Shown in pieces: positions 35,966-45,986 of a stretch of 64,000 bases of DNA. Below the pieces are notes generated by a model. That model worked only from the letters and a program-made list of their open reading frames with translations, made no database searches and was not told the DNA's origin. Position 1 is the first letter of the stretch. Every line of letters begins with the position of its first letter. The stretch is taken from the NCBI GenBank assembly GCA_016721015.1, contig JADKJL010000012.1:248001-312000 (forward strand). The letters run 5' to 3'. This stretch comes from Lysobacterales bacterium (GTDB lineage: Bacteria > Pseudomonadota > Gammaproteobacteria > Xanthomonadales > Rhodanobacteraceae). Position numbers and translations under genes: made by a program.

Positions 35966-36547
35966 ATGATGGTGCAAATGCCTCTGCCCCCGGCCGCCTG
36001 CGACAGGAGCGAGCGCCTGCGCGTGATCGAAGCGGCTCACGCACTCGGCGTTCCGCGCGACTACGCTTCGGTTCATCATTTGCGTGTGGTTCGCGAGCCG
36101 CGTGAACTGGCTTGCATCGGCATCGATATCCACGGCCGCCATCAATGGATGACTCCGCTCGCGGCACGCGCGTGGGCGCGCATGCGCGATGCGGCGGCGC
36201 GTGAAGGCATCGAGTTGCAGATCGTCTCGGCGTTCCGCTCGGCGACCTACCAACTCGGCATCATCGAACGCAAGCTTGAGCGCGGCCAGTCAATCGATGA
36301 GATCTTGCGCGTCAGTGCCGCGCCCGGTTTCAGCGAGCATCATTCCGGACGCGTCGTCGACATCACCACGCCTGGCCATCCAGCACTCGACGAAAGCTTT
36401 GAGCATTCCCCGGCTTTTGCTTGGCTGCAGGACGAGGCAGCGCGCTTTGGATTCTCGCTGTCCTACCCGCGCGACAACCGCCATGGCATTGCCTACGAAC
36501 CGTGGCACTGGTGCTGGCGACGTCGCCCGGGCGGCAATCCGGCTTGA
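35966..36547 (+). CDS. M15-family D-alanyl-D-alanine carboxypeptidase (VanY-type)
   Basis: The 193-residue protein is the complete copy. It has the M15 signatures VSAFRSATYQLGII, then APGFSEHHSGRVVDITTPG with the zinc His and Asp, and YEPWHWCW with the second zinc His. It would trim terminal D-Ala from peptidoglycan stem peptides. No clear signal peptide is present at the N-terminus, so the compartment is uncertain. The start is one of several in-frame ATGs (35966, 35969, 35978). Its upstream region is the degraded REP copy described above. Confidence 0.88.
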   Translation: MMVQMPLPPAACDRSERLRVIEAAHALGVPRDYASVHHLRVVREPRELACIGIDIHGRHQWMTPLAARAWARMRDAAAREGIELQIVSAFRSATYQLGIIERKLERGQSIDEILRVSAAPGFSEHHSGRVVDITTPGHPALDESFEHSPAFAWLQDEAARFGFSLSYPRDNRHGIAYEPWHWCWRRRPGGNPA

Positions 36548-36622
36548 CGTGACTTGTGGCGCTGGCAGCCTCGCTTGATCAGGTTTATCTATGGCGACCA
36601 CCTGAACAGCCGGAGTCATCAC

Positions 36623-39600
36623 ATGCGTGAGCGAATATCGCTTGGCGTTCTTTCAGTCATCCTCGCTGTGGCCGTGCTGCCGGCCACGGCGGATGCCGGT
36701 ACACGCCTGTTGCGCTTTCCCGATGTATGCGCCAATCGCATCGTGTTCACCTACGCCGGTGATTTGTGGACGGTTCCCACGACCGGCGGCACCGCGATCC
36801 GGCTGACCGCCGGCCCCGGTGTCGAACAGGCCGCGCACTTTTCGCCCGATTGCAGCCAGATCGCCTTCACCGGCCAGTACAGCGGTGACGACCAGGTATT
36901 CGTGATTCCCGCCGGTGGCGGTGAACCACGCCAGTTGACCTGGTATCCGACTCCAGGACCATTGCCACAGCGCTGGGGCATCGACAGCCAGGTCTACGGC
37001 TGGACCCCGGATGGCAACGCCGTGGTCTTCCGTTCGACCCGCGACGCCGTCGGCATCTCGAACCCGCAACTCTTCAGTGTCGCCATTGCCGGTGGCCTGC
37101 CCGCTGCCCTGCCGATGCCGACCGCCGGCAGCGGCGAGTACTCGCCCGACGGCAAGCAGATCGTCTATTCGCCCAAGTTCCGCGATTACCGCACCTGGAA
37201 CCGATATGTGGGCGGTTGGGCGCAGGATCTCTACGTCTATGACATCGCCGGCAAGAGTGCGAAGAACATCACCAACGATCCGAACACCGATCGCGACCCG
37301 ATCTGGCTCGGCGATGCGATCTATTTTCTTTCCGATCGCGGCGAGCACCTCAATCTCTACCGCTACGACACAACGAGCGGCAGCACGAAGCAGCTGACCG
37401 ACTACAAGGGAAAGGATGCGCGCTGGGCCAGTGGCGACGGCAAGAGCCGGATCGTCTTCGAGGTGGATGGTTCGCTGCACCTGTATGACGCGACAGCCAA
37501 CACCGACAGCGCACTCGACATCAGCGTGCCGAGCGACCGCGTCCCAACCCGTGCCGGCACACGCGATGTCGGCAAGTTGATCGAGGATTTCACCGTCAGC
37601 GGCAACGGTCAGCGCGCCGCCTTCATCGCCCGCGGCGAATTGTTCAACATGCCGATGGAACATGGCATCACCATGAATCTGACCCACACGCCGGGCGCGC
37701 ACGAGCGCGAAGTCGCGTGGTCGGCCGACGGCAAACGCGTCGCCTATGTTTCCGACGAGAGCGGCGAAGAAGCGATCTGGGTGCGCAACGCGGACGGCAG
37801 CGGCGCACGCCAGCTCAACACGGAAAAACTCGGCCGCCTGTACGCGCCGCGCTGGGCACCGGATGGATCGCGGATCGCCTTCATCGACAGCGAAAGCCGA
37901 CTGCATATCGTCGCCACCAGCGGCGGAGCGAGCATTCTGGTCGCCGACGATCCGGCATTTTCGCGGCGCGACTATGCCTGGTCGCCGGGTAGCCACTTCC
38001 TCGCCTACAGCCTGACCGACAAGGACACGCAGCTACCGCGACTGGTGGTCTACGACGTCGCTGCCAAGGCCAATCATCCCATCGGCGATGTGCGCTTCAA
38101 TGCCTACAACCCCGCCTTTTCGCCCGATGGCAAGCTGTTGTTCTTTGTCGGTGACCGCGAATGGGCACCGCAGCTCTCGGGGGTCGAGTGGAACTACGCG
38201 AGCAACCGCAGTTCTGCAATCCTTGCGCTGACCTTGCGCGGCGATGTCGAAAATCCGTTTGCGCCGCGCAATGATAGCGCGACCGGCAAAGACGACAAGG
38301 TCGACAAGAAGGACGACGACAAAGACAAGCCCGAAAAAAGCGCCATCAATGACCAAATCGATTTCGACGGGATCGATCAGCGTCTCGTGCGCGTGCCGAT
38401 CGAGCCGGACAACGTGCAATGGATCGCGGCTACGAAAAAATTGCTGCTCTATGTCGTCAGCGATGCTTTCTACTATGGTCGCGAGAGCGGGCAAAAGCCG
38501 CGTCTGAAGGCGTGGTCGTTCGAGGATCGCGAAAGCAAGGAAATCTTCGAGGGAGTCGATGGTCTTGCCCTTTCGGACGACGGCTCGACCGTTCTGGTCA
38601 AGAACGGCAGCGCCTTCAAGCGCATTGACCTGGCTGATGCAAAACCCGAGGCCAAGGATCTCAAGCTCGACGGCCTGTTCGCCGAAGTTGATCCAAAAGC
38701 CGAATATGCCGAGATCTTCCGCGAAGTCTGGCGCCGTTATCGCGACCACTACTATGTCGAGAACATGCATGGCTATGACTGGAACGCGATCCGCGCCAAG
38801 TACGAGCCACTGCTTGCCGATGTTGGCGACCGCAGCGATCTGAACTACCTGCTCGGCCAGATGGTTGCCGAACTGTCGAGCTCGCATGCGTATGTCAGTG
38901 GCGGTGATCTGGATCTGCCCGAGCGCCCGCATGTCGCCCTGCTCGGCGCGCGCTTCGAACTCGATCCGGCGAGCAACCGCTATCGTATCGGCATGATCCT
39001 CGCCGGCGAGAACGACGAGGAACGCTATCGCTCGCCGCTGACTGAAGTCGGCATTGGCGTGAACAAGGGCGACTATGTGCTCGCCATCAACGGCCAGCCT
39101 CTGAATGGCAATGACAATCCGTATCGACTCCTGCGCACGCCGAAGGATCAGCTTGTGCAGTTGACTGTCAATTCGCGGGCGAGCATGGAGGGAGCGCGCA
39201 CTGTGCTGGTCAAACCGATCGACAGCGAGGCCGAACTCAACTACTTCGCCTGGACCACGCACAACCGCGATTACGTGGCCAAGGCCAGCAACGGCCAGAT
39301 CGGCTATCTGCACATCCCGGACATGGGTGGCGACGGCATCCGTGAGTTCATCAAATGGTTTTATCCGCAGTTGCGCAAGTCCGGACTGGTCGTCGATGTA
39401 CGTGACAACGGCGGCGGCAATGTCTCGGCGATGATCATCGAGCGACTTTCGCGCAAGCTGCTCGGCCTCGATTACGGCCGCGGCGCCGAGCTGACCGGCA
39501 CCTATCCACAGCAGACCTTCGTCGGTCACCTGGCGGCGCTGTGCAATGGCACCACGGCTTCCGATGGCGACATTTTTTCGTACATGTTCAAGCAGGCCAA

Positions 39601-39913
39601 GCTCGGCCCGCTGATCGGCACGCGCACCTGGGGTGGCGTGGTCGGCATCAACGACTGGGGCCCGCTGATCGACGGCGGCACGACCAACGTACCGCAGTTC
39701 GCCTCAGCGAATACCCAGGGACAGTGGGTGATCGAAGGCCACGGCGTCGATCCCGACATTGTCGTCGAAGAGGACGTCACTTCGACCCTGGCCGGACGCG
39801 ACCCGCAACTCGATCGTGCAATCGCCGAGATCAAGGCGCAGATGGCCGCCGATCCGGTCTCGCTGCCAACAAAGCCGGCGGACCCGATCAAGGCACCAGC
39901 TGACATGCGCTGA
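36623..39913 (+). CDS. Exported tricorn-type S41 protease
   Basis: The 1096-residue protein has a signal peptide (ISLGVLSVILAVAVLPATADA) and two propeller regions. The first is built of TolB-like blades (FSPDCSQIAFTG, SPDGKQIVYSP); the second follows KLIEDFTVSGNGQRAAFIARG. The C-terminal half has the tricorn C1 region, a PDZ-like segment (GVNKGDYVLAINGQPL) and the S41 core. The nucleophile is Ser in NGTTASDGDIFSYMF, with GTRTWGGVVGI after it. The charged low-complexity loop GKDDKVDKKDDDKDKPEK lies near residue 555. Bacterial homologues degrade peptides in the periplasm. Start 36623 has GGAG upstream. Confidence 0.94.
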   Translation: MRERISLGVLSVILAVAVLPATADAGTRLLRFPDVCANRIVFTYAGDLWTVPTTGGTAIRLTAGPGVEQAAHFSPDCSQIAFTGQYSGDDQVFVIPAGGGEPRQLTWYPTPGPLPQRWGIDSQVYGWTPDGNAVVFRSTRDAVGISNPQLFSVAIAGGLPAALPMPTAGSGEYSPDGKQIVYSPKFRDYRTWNRYVGGWAQDLYVYDIAGKSAKNITNDPNTDRDPIWLGDAIYFLSDRGEHLNLYRYDTTSGSTKQLTDYKGKDARWASGDGKSRIVFEVDGSLHLYDATANTDSALDISVPSDRVPTRAGTRDVGKLIEDFTVSGNGQRAAFIARGELFNMPMEHGITMNLTHTPGAHEREVAWSADGKRVAYVSDESGEEAIWVRNADGSGARQLNTEKLGRLYAPRWAPDGSRIAFIDSESRLHIVATSGGASILVADDPAFSRRDYAWSPGSHFLAYSLTDKDTQLPRLVVYDVAAKANHPIGDVRFNAYNPAFSPDGKLLFFVGDREWAPQLSGVEWNYASNRSSAILALTLRGDVENPFAPRNDSATGKDDKVDKKDDDKDKPEKSAINDQIDFDGIDQRLVRVPIEPDNVQWIAATKKLLLYVVSDAFYYGRESGQKPRLKAWSFEDRESKEIFEGVDGLALSDDGSTVLVKNGSAFKRIDLADAKPEAKDLKLDGLFAEVDPKAEYAEIFREVWRRYRDHYYVENMHGYDWNAIRAKYEPLLADVGDRSDLNYLLGQMVAELSSSHAYVSGGDLDLPERPHVALLGARFELDPASNRYRIGMILAGENDEERYRSPLTEVGIGVNKGDYVLAINGQPLNGNDNPYRLLRTPKDQLVQLTVNSRASMEGARTVLVKPIDSEAELNYFAWTTHNRDYVAKASNGQIGYLHIPDMGGDGIREFIKWFYPQLRKSGLVVDVRDNGGGNVSAMIIERLSRKLLGLDYGRGAELTGTYPQQTFVGHLAALCNGTTASDGDIFSYMFKQAKLGPLIGTRTWGGVVGINDWGPLIDGGTTNVPQFASANTQGQWVIEGHGVDPDIVVEEDVTSTLAGRDPQLDRAIAEIKAQMAADPVSLPTKPADPIKAPADMR

Positions 39914-40117
39914 GCGCGCAGAGGAGCAGTCTGACACCTCCTGCCGCCCGTGCGACAGGAACGAAACCGAGCTGCAGCCTCATGACCGGAGCCAGCGGCA
40001 ACAAACCGTGGCGCCTATACTTGTATAGGGCGCGATTCAGGCATACGCTCGCGCGGCGCCACGTCCGTGACGCTCGTTTCCTGGGGAGGGAACGACTACT
40101 CATCATCGAGGTTTGAC

Positions 40118-41188
40118 ATGCACAAGCTCTTTGCGGGTTTTGCCGTGTTTGCCGTAGGAATGCTGGGTTCTGCGGCGGTTCATTCCGCCGGTCTCGAAAT
40201 TGCCTTGTCGCCTTCTGCCGACAATGTCGGTGATGGCACAATCGAATACCGCTTGATCAACCAGTCGGGGGCGACGATCCATGTGTTGCGCTGGCAGACG
40301 CCGGTCGATGGTCTCACCAACGATCTCTTCAGTGTCCGCCAGAACGGCGAGGAAATCGCCTATATCGGCCCGCTTTACAAGCGCGTCGCACCGCGCCCTG
40401 AGGATTTCGTTGAGCTGAAACCCGGCGAAAGTCTTGACGCAAGGGTGGATCTGAGCACCTGGTACGACATGCGCAAGGGTGGTCAGTACGAGGTCAGCTA
40501 CGCACGCGAAGCACGTGAAGTGGTCAGGGAGGTCATGGCTGCCGAGCGCGGTGGCGCGAGCGGAGCCGTCGAGAGTTTCGACATGCGGCGCGGAACAACC
40601 GCGATCTACGCCGACGCAAGCCCGCAAGCGCTGGATGAGGAAGACAGCTTCCGCTCCCAGGTCGAAATCCGCGCCGCGAGCAACAGCTACGTCAGTTGCA
40701 GCAATACGCGGCAGTCGCAACTGGTCACGGCACGCAACTCGTCGGTGACCTACGCCAACAATGCCAAGAGCTACCTGACCGCGGGAACCACGGGCAGCCG
40801 CTACACCTGGTGGTTTGGCACCTATAACAGCTCACGTTATTCGACAGTGCGCACCCATTTCAACAATATCTACAGCGCACTCTCGTCGCAGCCCTTCACG
40901 TTCAACTGCTCGTGCACCGACAGCGGCACCTATGCCTATGTGTATCCGACCCAGCCATACAAGGTCTACCTGTGCGGAGCATTCTGGTCGGCACCGAACA
41001 CCGGCACCGATTCACGCGCTGGCACCCTCGTGCACGAGACCAGCCACTTCAATGTCGTTGCCAGCACCAAGGACAACGCCTACGGGCAGACCGCCGCACA
41101 CAATCTGGCTGTGAGCAATCCAACCAAGGCGGTGGCCAACGCTGACAGCCACGAGTACTTCTCCGAGAACAATCCGGTACGCAACTGA
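40118..41188 (+). CDS. Exported M35-family (peptidyl-Lys type) metallopeptidase
   Basis: The 356-residue protein has a signal peptide (MHKLFAGFAVFAVGMLGSAAVHSA). A beta-rich N-terminal domain follows (GTIEYRLINQSGATIHVLRW, YIGPLYKRVAPRPEDFVEL), then a Lys-M35 peptidase domain. The zinc motif is in TLVHETSHFN, and the third-ligand Asp is in ASTKDNAYG with GTDSRAG just before the motif. The aspzincin layout indicates a secreted endopeptidase with a preference near Lys. Family members are mostly fungal or from secreting bacteria. An intrinsic terminator follows at 41217. Confidence 0.9.
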   Translation: MHKLFAGFAVFAVGMLGSAAVHSAGLEIALSPSADNVGDGTIEYRLINQSGATIHVLRWQTPVDGLTNDLFSVRQNGEEIAYIGPLYKRVAPRPEDFVELKPGESLDARVDLSTWYDMRKGGQYEVSYAREAREVVREVMAAERGGASGAVESFDMRRGTTAIYADASPQALDEEDSFRSQVEIRAASNSYVSCSNTRQSQLVTARNSSVTYANNAKSYLTAGTTGSRYTWWFGTYNSSRYSTVRTHFNNIYSALSSQPFTFNCSCTDSGTYAYVYPTQPYKVYLCGAFWSAPNTGTDSRAGTLVHETSHFNVVASTKDNAYGQTAAHNLAVSNPTKAVANADSHEYFSENNPVRN

Positions 41189-41216
41189 CCGGCTTCGAGG
41201 CAATCGGCTGAAAACA

Positions 41217-41245
41217 GAAAAGCCCCCGCAGGCGGGGGCTTTTCC
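41217..41245. terminator. Bidirectional intrinsic terminator
   Basis: AAAAGCCCCCGC and GCGGGGGCTTTT form a 12-bp stem with a tiny loop and A/T runs on both sides. It lies between the convergent M35 gene (stop 41188) and the penicillin acylase gene (stop 41265), so it can serve both strands. Confidence 0.92.
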
Positions 41246-41264
41246 TTGCAGCAACCGCGCTTGA

Positions 41265-44147
41265 TCAATGCGGCACGAAGTTCACCACGACGGTTCCCTG
41301 AGCGAGTGCGGTCGCAGCCGGAATCGGCAACGGATGGTACTGGTTGGTCAACCAGCGACCGAGCTGGCTGGCGTACAACTGATTGCCGAGCACGCCGCTT
41401 TGCCCACCCGGGATGATTTCCGACGCGCTGATGGTGGGCAACATCTCGCCTACAAATCGTCGGGCCGGGCCACTGCCGAACATGAAGCTGTTGACGGTAT
41501 TGCCGCGCGCATCATGACTGGCCGCATCAACCGACTCGAAACCGCCCGGGCGGGCGAGTCCCTTGAGGTCGGCGGAAAGGTCGCCGAAACCGTAGCCGTT
41601 CGGCCCGGGAATGCTGAAGGGTGCACCCAGTGGATGATCGAAGACGATGCGGTGCAGCTTGCCCCAGCGATAGTCGTTCTGGTTGGTTGAACCGGCAAAC
41701 GCCGCCGAGAAGCCGTCGCTGGCGAGCATGTCGAGGCCATCCGCAAGCGACTTGAGCAGGACATAGTCGCGCGCAGCTTCGGCATTCGGTGCACCGGCCG
41801 CACTGAAGAAGGTCAGGCCTGACGCACCCTTTCCGCCCAGTGCCTGGTAATAATCAAGCATGAACTTGAAGCCAGCTTGCGCATCACGGCTACCGGGTTT
41901 GTAGTTGCCAAGGCCGACACTGGTCAGGGTCTTGTCGATCGTGTTGCGGATAGACGCACTGCGCCATGAGGCATAAATCGAGGCCGCGATACTCGCGTCG
42001 ATTTGCGGCTGCGTCGGAGCCGGCAGGGCCGCGGGATTGTCACCCGCGTCGTAACCCTGCTGGATGCCGGTCGGAGTCGAGAAATCCCATTGCTCCAACC
42101 GGTTCATGGCTTCGGCAATGCGGGGCTCGGCGGCCAGCGCGGCGAGCTGTGACCAGGCGCCGGGTGCCTCACCGCTCTTGAACGCGGAAATCAGGTAAGG
42201 CAGCACCAGTTCGGCATCCATCAACTGGTTGTTCGCCTGCAGGGTCTTCATGTCGTTCGCGGTGATATTGCCTCCGGCTGCGATCAGACCCTGGATCTTG
42301 CGATCGATGCGGCCCATGCGATACGCGGAGGCGCCGCCGACATCGAGGTAGTAGATGCCTCCGCCCGGACGCAGCTGATTGAGTGAATTGTTGTCGAGCG
42401 AGAATCCGATCGGATCGTTGTTTGCGTTGGCGAAATAGCCGGCCTCCGGATTGATCACGTACGGCATCTCGTCAGCCGGCAGGATCTCGTATGGAACCGC
42501 CTGATTCGGCTGCGTATGCTGCACCGGCAACCAGTCGTGCTTGAGGGCCCCGGTTCCATCGCGGATCACGAAGGGCGGAATGCCGCCTCCTGGCGCACTC
42601 TGGGTCTGCAGGTCTGTGCGCACCGGCGCTTCGGCGCTGGTGAAATAAGCGATATTGCCGTCGACATCGGCATAGGCAAAGTTCTGCGAACCGAAATCGA
42701 AGTAGCTCAAGGCACTGCGGAACTCGGCCAGATTGCCGGCGCGATTGATGCGACGGAAGGATTCGATCTCGAAAGTCGCGCCCCAGCCGGTGTAGGCAAT
42801 CGACAGGCCCTTGTTGCCGGTGATGCTGACCAGCGCACCATCGTTGCGACGCGGCACGAGGATGCTGACGCCGCCATTGGTGTAGCCGATGCTGTTTTCA
42901 CGGGTCACCGAATCGGCCGTGCCGTTCATGCGGTTGACGTAGTAGTTCTGGAACACCCACTGCACGGTTTCGACCTGCCCATCGTGCACGATCGCGTATG
43001 GCAGTCCGTAGCTGTTGAGCACGAGCTGTTCCTGGAACACGTCGGTGACATCAAGCGAATTCGTGGTCGTGCCCCAGCAAACACGCTGGTTGCAGCCCTG
43101 GATCACGCCAGGCGTTCCCGGAACAGTCACGCCGGTCACATCCATCGAGGTCGGATAGCGGCTGTCGCGCGACAGGACATGCTGCTCCATGAATACCGAG
43201 GGCAGGTCGAGTCCGAGATGCGGATCATTCGAGAGGATCGGCTTGCCAGAGGCCGTGTGACTGCCGGCGATGGCCCATTCGTTGCTGCCGATCGGCGTTT
43301 CCCGACCGTCCAGCGCACGACTGAGCAAGGGCGAATCCTGCAGCTGCTCACGGAACGCACGGGCCATGTCGATCGTGTCTGCACCGATCGTACCGATGGC
43401 CGGTGCCGCCTTCGCGTTTTCCAGCTTCGGCAGCGGCGTCGACGACGCGGTTGCGCCATTGGCGCTGCCAGGCACAAAGCCGGGCACGGTCACGCGACTG
43501 TCGGCCGGCGCGATGCGGTGGGTATCACCGAAATACAGCACGCTGCCGTCAAAACCACCGGCCTGACCCGCTTGCTGGTAGGCGCCGAGGTTGATGGTCG
43601 GATCGACATCGAGGTCGAATGACAGTTGGAACGCCAGACCCTTGCCAACACACAGCGAATCAACCGGCGTCCATGGATCGGCATGGGTCAATTGCAGAGC
43701 GCCGTATTCGGGCGGCAAGGGATTCGACGCCAACCAGAAATTGACGCCGTCGGCGTAGGCACGCAGCCAGCCACGCGAATCATCGGACATTTTCGCCCAG
43801 GTCTTGACGGCACCGCGGCGCAAACCGAGGTTGCGCGCCTGTACGTCCGAGGCCAATTGCGAGATGCCGACCAGTTCCGCCAGCGAGCCGCTGACCGAAC
43901 GCCGGGTCAGGTCCATCTGGAAGAAACGATCCTTGGCATGGGCATAGCCTTGCAGGAAGGCTGCATCGTTGTCGTTGGCAGCGTCGATGGTCGGTATGCC
44001 CTCGACATCCCAGCTGATGCGACCGGGCGCAGACATGCCGGGTGCGCTCAGCGATTGCGCAGCCGCCGGCAGCGCCAATGCGAGCGCAATGCTGGCTATC
44101 AGCAAGGAATATCCGTTTCGTGGTTTCCGTCGTATCGGTAGCGACAT
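41265..44147 (-). CDS. Exported penicillin acylase family protein (S45 amidase)
   Basis: The 960-residue precursor has a signal peptide (NGYSLLIASIALALALPAAAQS), an alpha chain, a spacer, and a beta chain beginning at the autocatalytic Ser of GSNEWAIAGSHTASG. After that come PILSNDPHLGLDLPSVFMEQH, the GVTVPGTPGVIQG strand and VCWGTTTNSLDVTDVF, typical of the Ntn-hydrolase core. The alpha chain shows RISWDVEGIPTIDAAND and QGYAHAKDRFFQMDLTRR. Homologues cleave amide bonds such as acyl-homoserine lactones, penicillins or aculeacins. The substrate cannot be told here. Confidence 0.92.
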   Translation of the reverse strand: MSLPIRRKPRNGYSLLIASIALALALPAAAQSLSAPGMSAPGRISWDVEGIPTIDAANDNDAAFLQGYAHAKDRFFQMDLTRRSVSGSLAELVGISQLASDVQARNLGLRRGAVKTWAKMSDDSRGWLRAYADGVNFWLASNPLPPEYGALQLTHADPWTPVDSLCVGKGLAFQLSFDLDVDPTINLGAYQQAGQAGGFDGSVLYFGDTHRIAPADSRVTVPGFVPGSANGATASSTPLPKLENAKAAPAIGTIGADTIDMARAFREQLQDSPLLSRALDGRETPIGSNEWAIAGSHTASGKPILSNDPHLGLDLPSVFMEQHVLSRDSRYPTSMDVTGVTVPGTPGVIQGCNQRVCWGTTTNSLDVTDVFQEQLVLNSYGLPYAIVHDGQVETVQWVFQNYYVNRMNGTADSVTRENSIGYTNGGVSILVPRRNDGALVSITGNKGLSIAYTGWGATFEIESFRRINRAGNLAEFRSALSYFDFGSQNFAYADVDGNIAYFTSAEAPVRTDLQTQSAPGGGIPPFVIRDGTGALKHDWLPVQHTQPNQAVPYEILPADEMPYVINPEAGYFANANNDPIGFSLDNNSLNQLRPGGGIYYLDVGGASAYRMGRIDRKIQGLIAAGGNITANDMKTLQANNQLMDAELVLPYLISAFKSGEAPGAWSQLAALAAEPRIAEAMNRLEQWDFSTPTGIQQGYDAGDNPAALPAPTQPQIDASIAASIYASWRSASIRNTIDKTLTSVGLGNYKPGSRDAQAGFKFMLDYYQALGGKGASGLTFFSAAGAPNAEAARDYVLLKSLADGLDMLASDGFSAAFAGSTNQNDYRWGKLHRIVFDHPLGAPFSIPGPNGYGFGDLSADLKGLARPGGFESVDAASHDARGNTVNSFMFGSGPARRFVGEMLPTISASEIIPGGQSGVLGNQLYASQLGRWLTNQYHPLPIPAATALAQGTVVVNFVPH

Positions 44148-44307
44148 GTCTATCCCCTTGGTTGGTCATTGGATCGAACGCTTGTCCGATCGATTATGCC
44201 CCTCCCGCAGGAAAAACCTCTTGTGCGCTGCATCGCGGCAAGGACTCGCACGGCGCCGCGCAATTCAAGACTGCAGCACGGCCATGGGTCGCAGGACGCA
44301 GCCGCCC

Positions 44308-44697
44308 TCAGTGAATTCGCGAGCGCACAAGGAACACCAGCAGGCAAACCCAACCGACGAGGAAGGCAAGGCCACCGAATGGGGTCAACGTGCCGATCCA
44401 GCGCGGCGCACCCAGCGAGAGCGCATACAGGCTGCCGCTGAAAAGAATGATGCCGGCAACAAAGGCACGCAGCGCCAAGCGCAAGGTGGTCGGAGCGACT
44501 TGCCGAGACAGGCAGGCAAGGCCGAGCAGGGCGAGTGCGTGCCAGAACTGATAGTCGACGGCGGTGTGCCAGATTGCGATCGCCTCGGGTGCGAGGCGAT
44601 CGCGCAGGGCATGCGTGGCAAACGCTCCAGCCAGCACCGCCGTGCCGGCAAACAGGCAGGCGGCGATGCCGGCCTGGCGCTGCGTTGCTTCAATCAT
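44308..44697 (-). CDS. DUF423 family membrane protein
   Basis: The 129-residue protein has four hydrophobic segments and the DUF423 signatures AGTAVLAGAFATHALRD, WHTAVDYQFWHALALL, ILFSGSLYALSLG and LTPFGGLAFLVGW. The family is widespread and small, with unknown function. It lies between the ABC operon and the penicillin acylase gene, with separate transcription likely (46 bases downstream of the DUF4340 stop). Confidence 0.88.
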   Translation of the reverse strand: MIEATQRQAGIAACLFAGTAVLAGAFATHALRDRLAPEAIAIWHTAVDYQFWHALALLGLACLSRQVAPTTLRLALRAFVAGIILFSGSLYALSLGAPRWIGTLTPFGGLAFLVGWVCLLVFLVRSRIH

Positions 44698-44743
44698 CGA
44701 TCAGCCATGCCTGATTGCAACGCCGGATGATCGATCGCCGTGA

Positions 44744-45970
44744 TCACTTTCCGGCCTTTGCGGCCTTGGACTTGGCAAGTGGCGGCGCGCTCTCAAGTGG
44801 CTTGAGCAGGTCGTTCATCGATTTTTCGATTTCAGCATTCTTGTAGCCCGGAAGAACGAAGCTCCAGCCCTTGAATACCGAGTTCAGTTTTTCAACTTCC
44901 GAGCCAATCGCGGCGATGCGCTGCTCGCGATCCGGAGCTGGATCGAGCACAGGCTTGGCTTCGTCCTCTTTTGTCGCAGCGTCGGCTGTTTCGGATTTCT
45001 GCGCCGCCGCCTTGGCCTTGTCGGCAGCGGCCTCGGCAGCCTGCATGGCCAGTTCTGCGTCGGCGTGCTTCTCTGCAAGATCGCGGTCTTCCGAGGCGCT
45101 CAAGGCGACATAGTGCTTGTCGCCGACCTGCCATGCCTTGGCATCGACAAGCACGCCGTCGAACGTTGCATAGCGGACTTGGGTGACCTTTTCCGGCACC
45201 GTGATTTCGCTGGCGCTGGCAACATCGTCGAGCTTCAGGTCGGCCAGCACCGAGGCCAGACCATTGGCGGCATATTCCGAACTCGGTTCGCGTCCCTTCG
45301 GCAGGTCGGCAATCGTGTAGTGCGGATCCGACGCCTTGTCCTTGAACACGCGTAGCACCGTGCCGTCTGGATGGGTGATGGTCACCGAGGCGATGCGTTC
45401 GGACGGAATATTCGCAATCTCCTTGTGCAGCCAGTTGGCCGGCTCCTTGTCCGGAATCAGGTTGCCCGTGGCCAGCCAGCTTTGCGTTTCAGCAATGCGA
45501 CGGACATAGGTGCCGCCGCCCTGCGCGTTGAAGATCCCGGCGATGAAGCCGACCGGTGCGGCAAGGCCGTCGATCTCGACCGCGATACCCTTGGCCTTCG
45601 GATCACTGATATCGGAAAGACCGAGATCGGGGTAGCGATCAGCCTTGGCGGTTTTCTTCTCGATCAGTTTCGCGTCGGCGACCTTGAGCAGGTACTCGCG
45701 CAGCTTGCCGAGATCGGCCGGATAACCCCCCTTCTCGGCCACTGACCAGATGCCGTCCTTGTTGGCTACGGTCACGGCGGTTTTCTTGTTCGCCGTGGTC
45801 AGGACCATGCGACTGACATTGTTCACATGATCGCCGAGGTCGGCGACCAGCGGCCCCGCCTGGTCGCTGAAATCACTGACTGCTTTGCGCGAGTGCTGGA
45901 CCGCGAAAGCAACGACGACCACGGCAACGGTGGCGATGGCGAGGCCGAGCAGGTTTTTCTGGTTCATCAT
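44744..45970 (-). CDS. DUF4340 domain protein of a Gld-type ABC system
   Basis: The 408-residue protein has one N-terminal membrane anchor (LLGLAIATVAVVVVAFAVQH). A periplasmic region follows with the DUF4340 signatures VSRMVLTTANKKTAVTVANKDGIWSVAEKGGYPADLGKL (in parts) and KLIEKKTAKADRYPDLGLSD. An Ala/Lys/Glu-rich low-complexity segment (AAEAAADKAKAAAQKSETAD) lies near the C-terminus. It is the last gene of a four-gene minus-strand operon, 16 bases after the GldG-like gene. Confidence 0.85.
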   Translation of the reverse strand: MMNQKNLLGLAIATVAVVVVAFAVQHSRKAVSDFSDQAGPLVADLGDHVNNVSRMVLTTANKKTAVTVANKDGIWSVAEKGGYPADLGKLREYLLKVADAKLIEKKTAKADRYPDLGLSDISDPKAKGIAVEIDGLAAPVGFIAGIFNAQGGGTYVRRIAETQSWLATGNLIPDKEPANWLHKEIANIPSERIASVTITHPDGTVLRVFKDKASDPHYTIADLPKGREPSSEYAANGLASVLADLKLDDVASASEITVPEKVTQVRYATFDGVLVDAKAWQVGDKHYVALSASEDRDLAEKHADAELAMQAAEAAADKAKAAAQKSETADAATKEDEAKPVLDPAPDREQRIAAIGSEVEKLNSVFKGWSFVLPGYKNAEIEKSMNDLLKPLESAPPLAKSKAAKAGK

Positions 45971-45986
45971 TCTGTCATCCCCCTGT

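Noticed and set aside
36653..39529. Large minus-strand open frames opposite the tricorn gene
   Set aside because: Antisense shadows of a clearly recognisable protease.
36653..41188. Joint operon of tricorn and M35 protease genes
   Set aside because: A 204-base gap with its own palindrome separates them; co-transcription cannot be supported.
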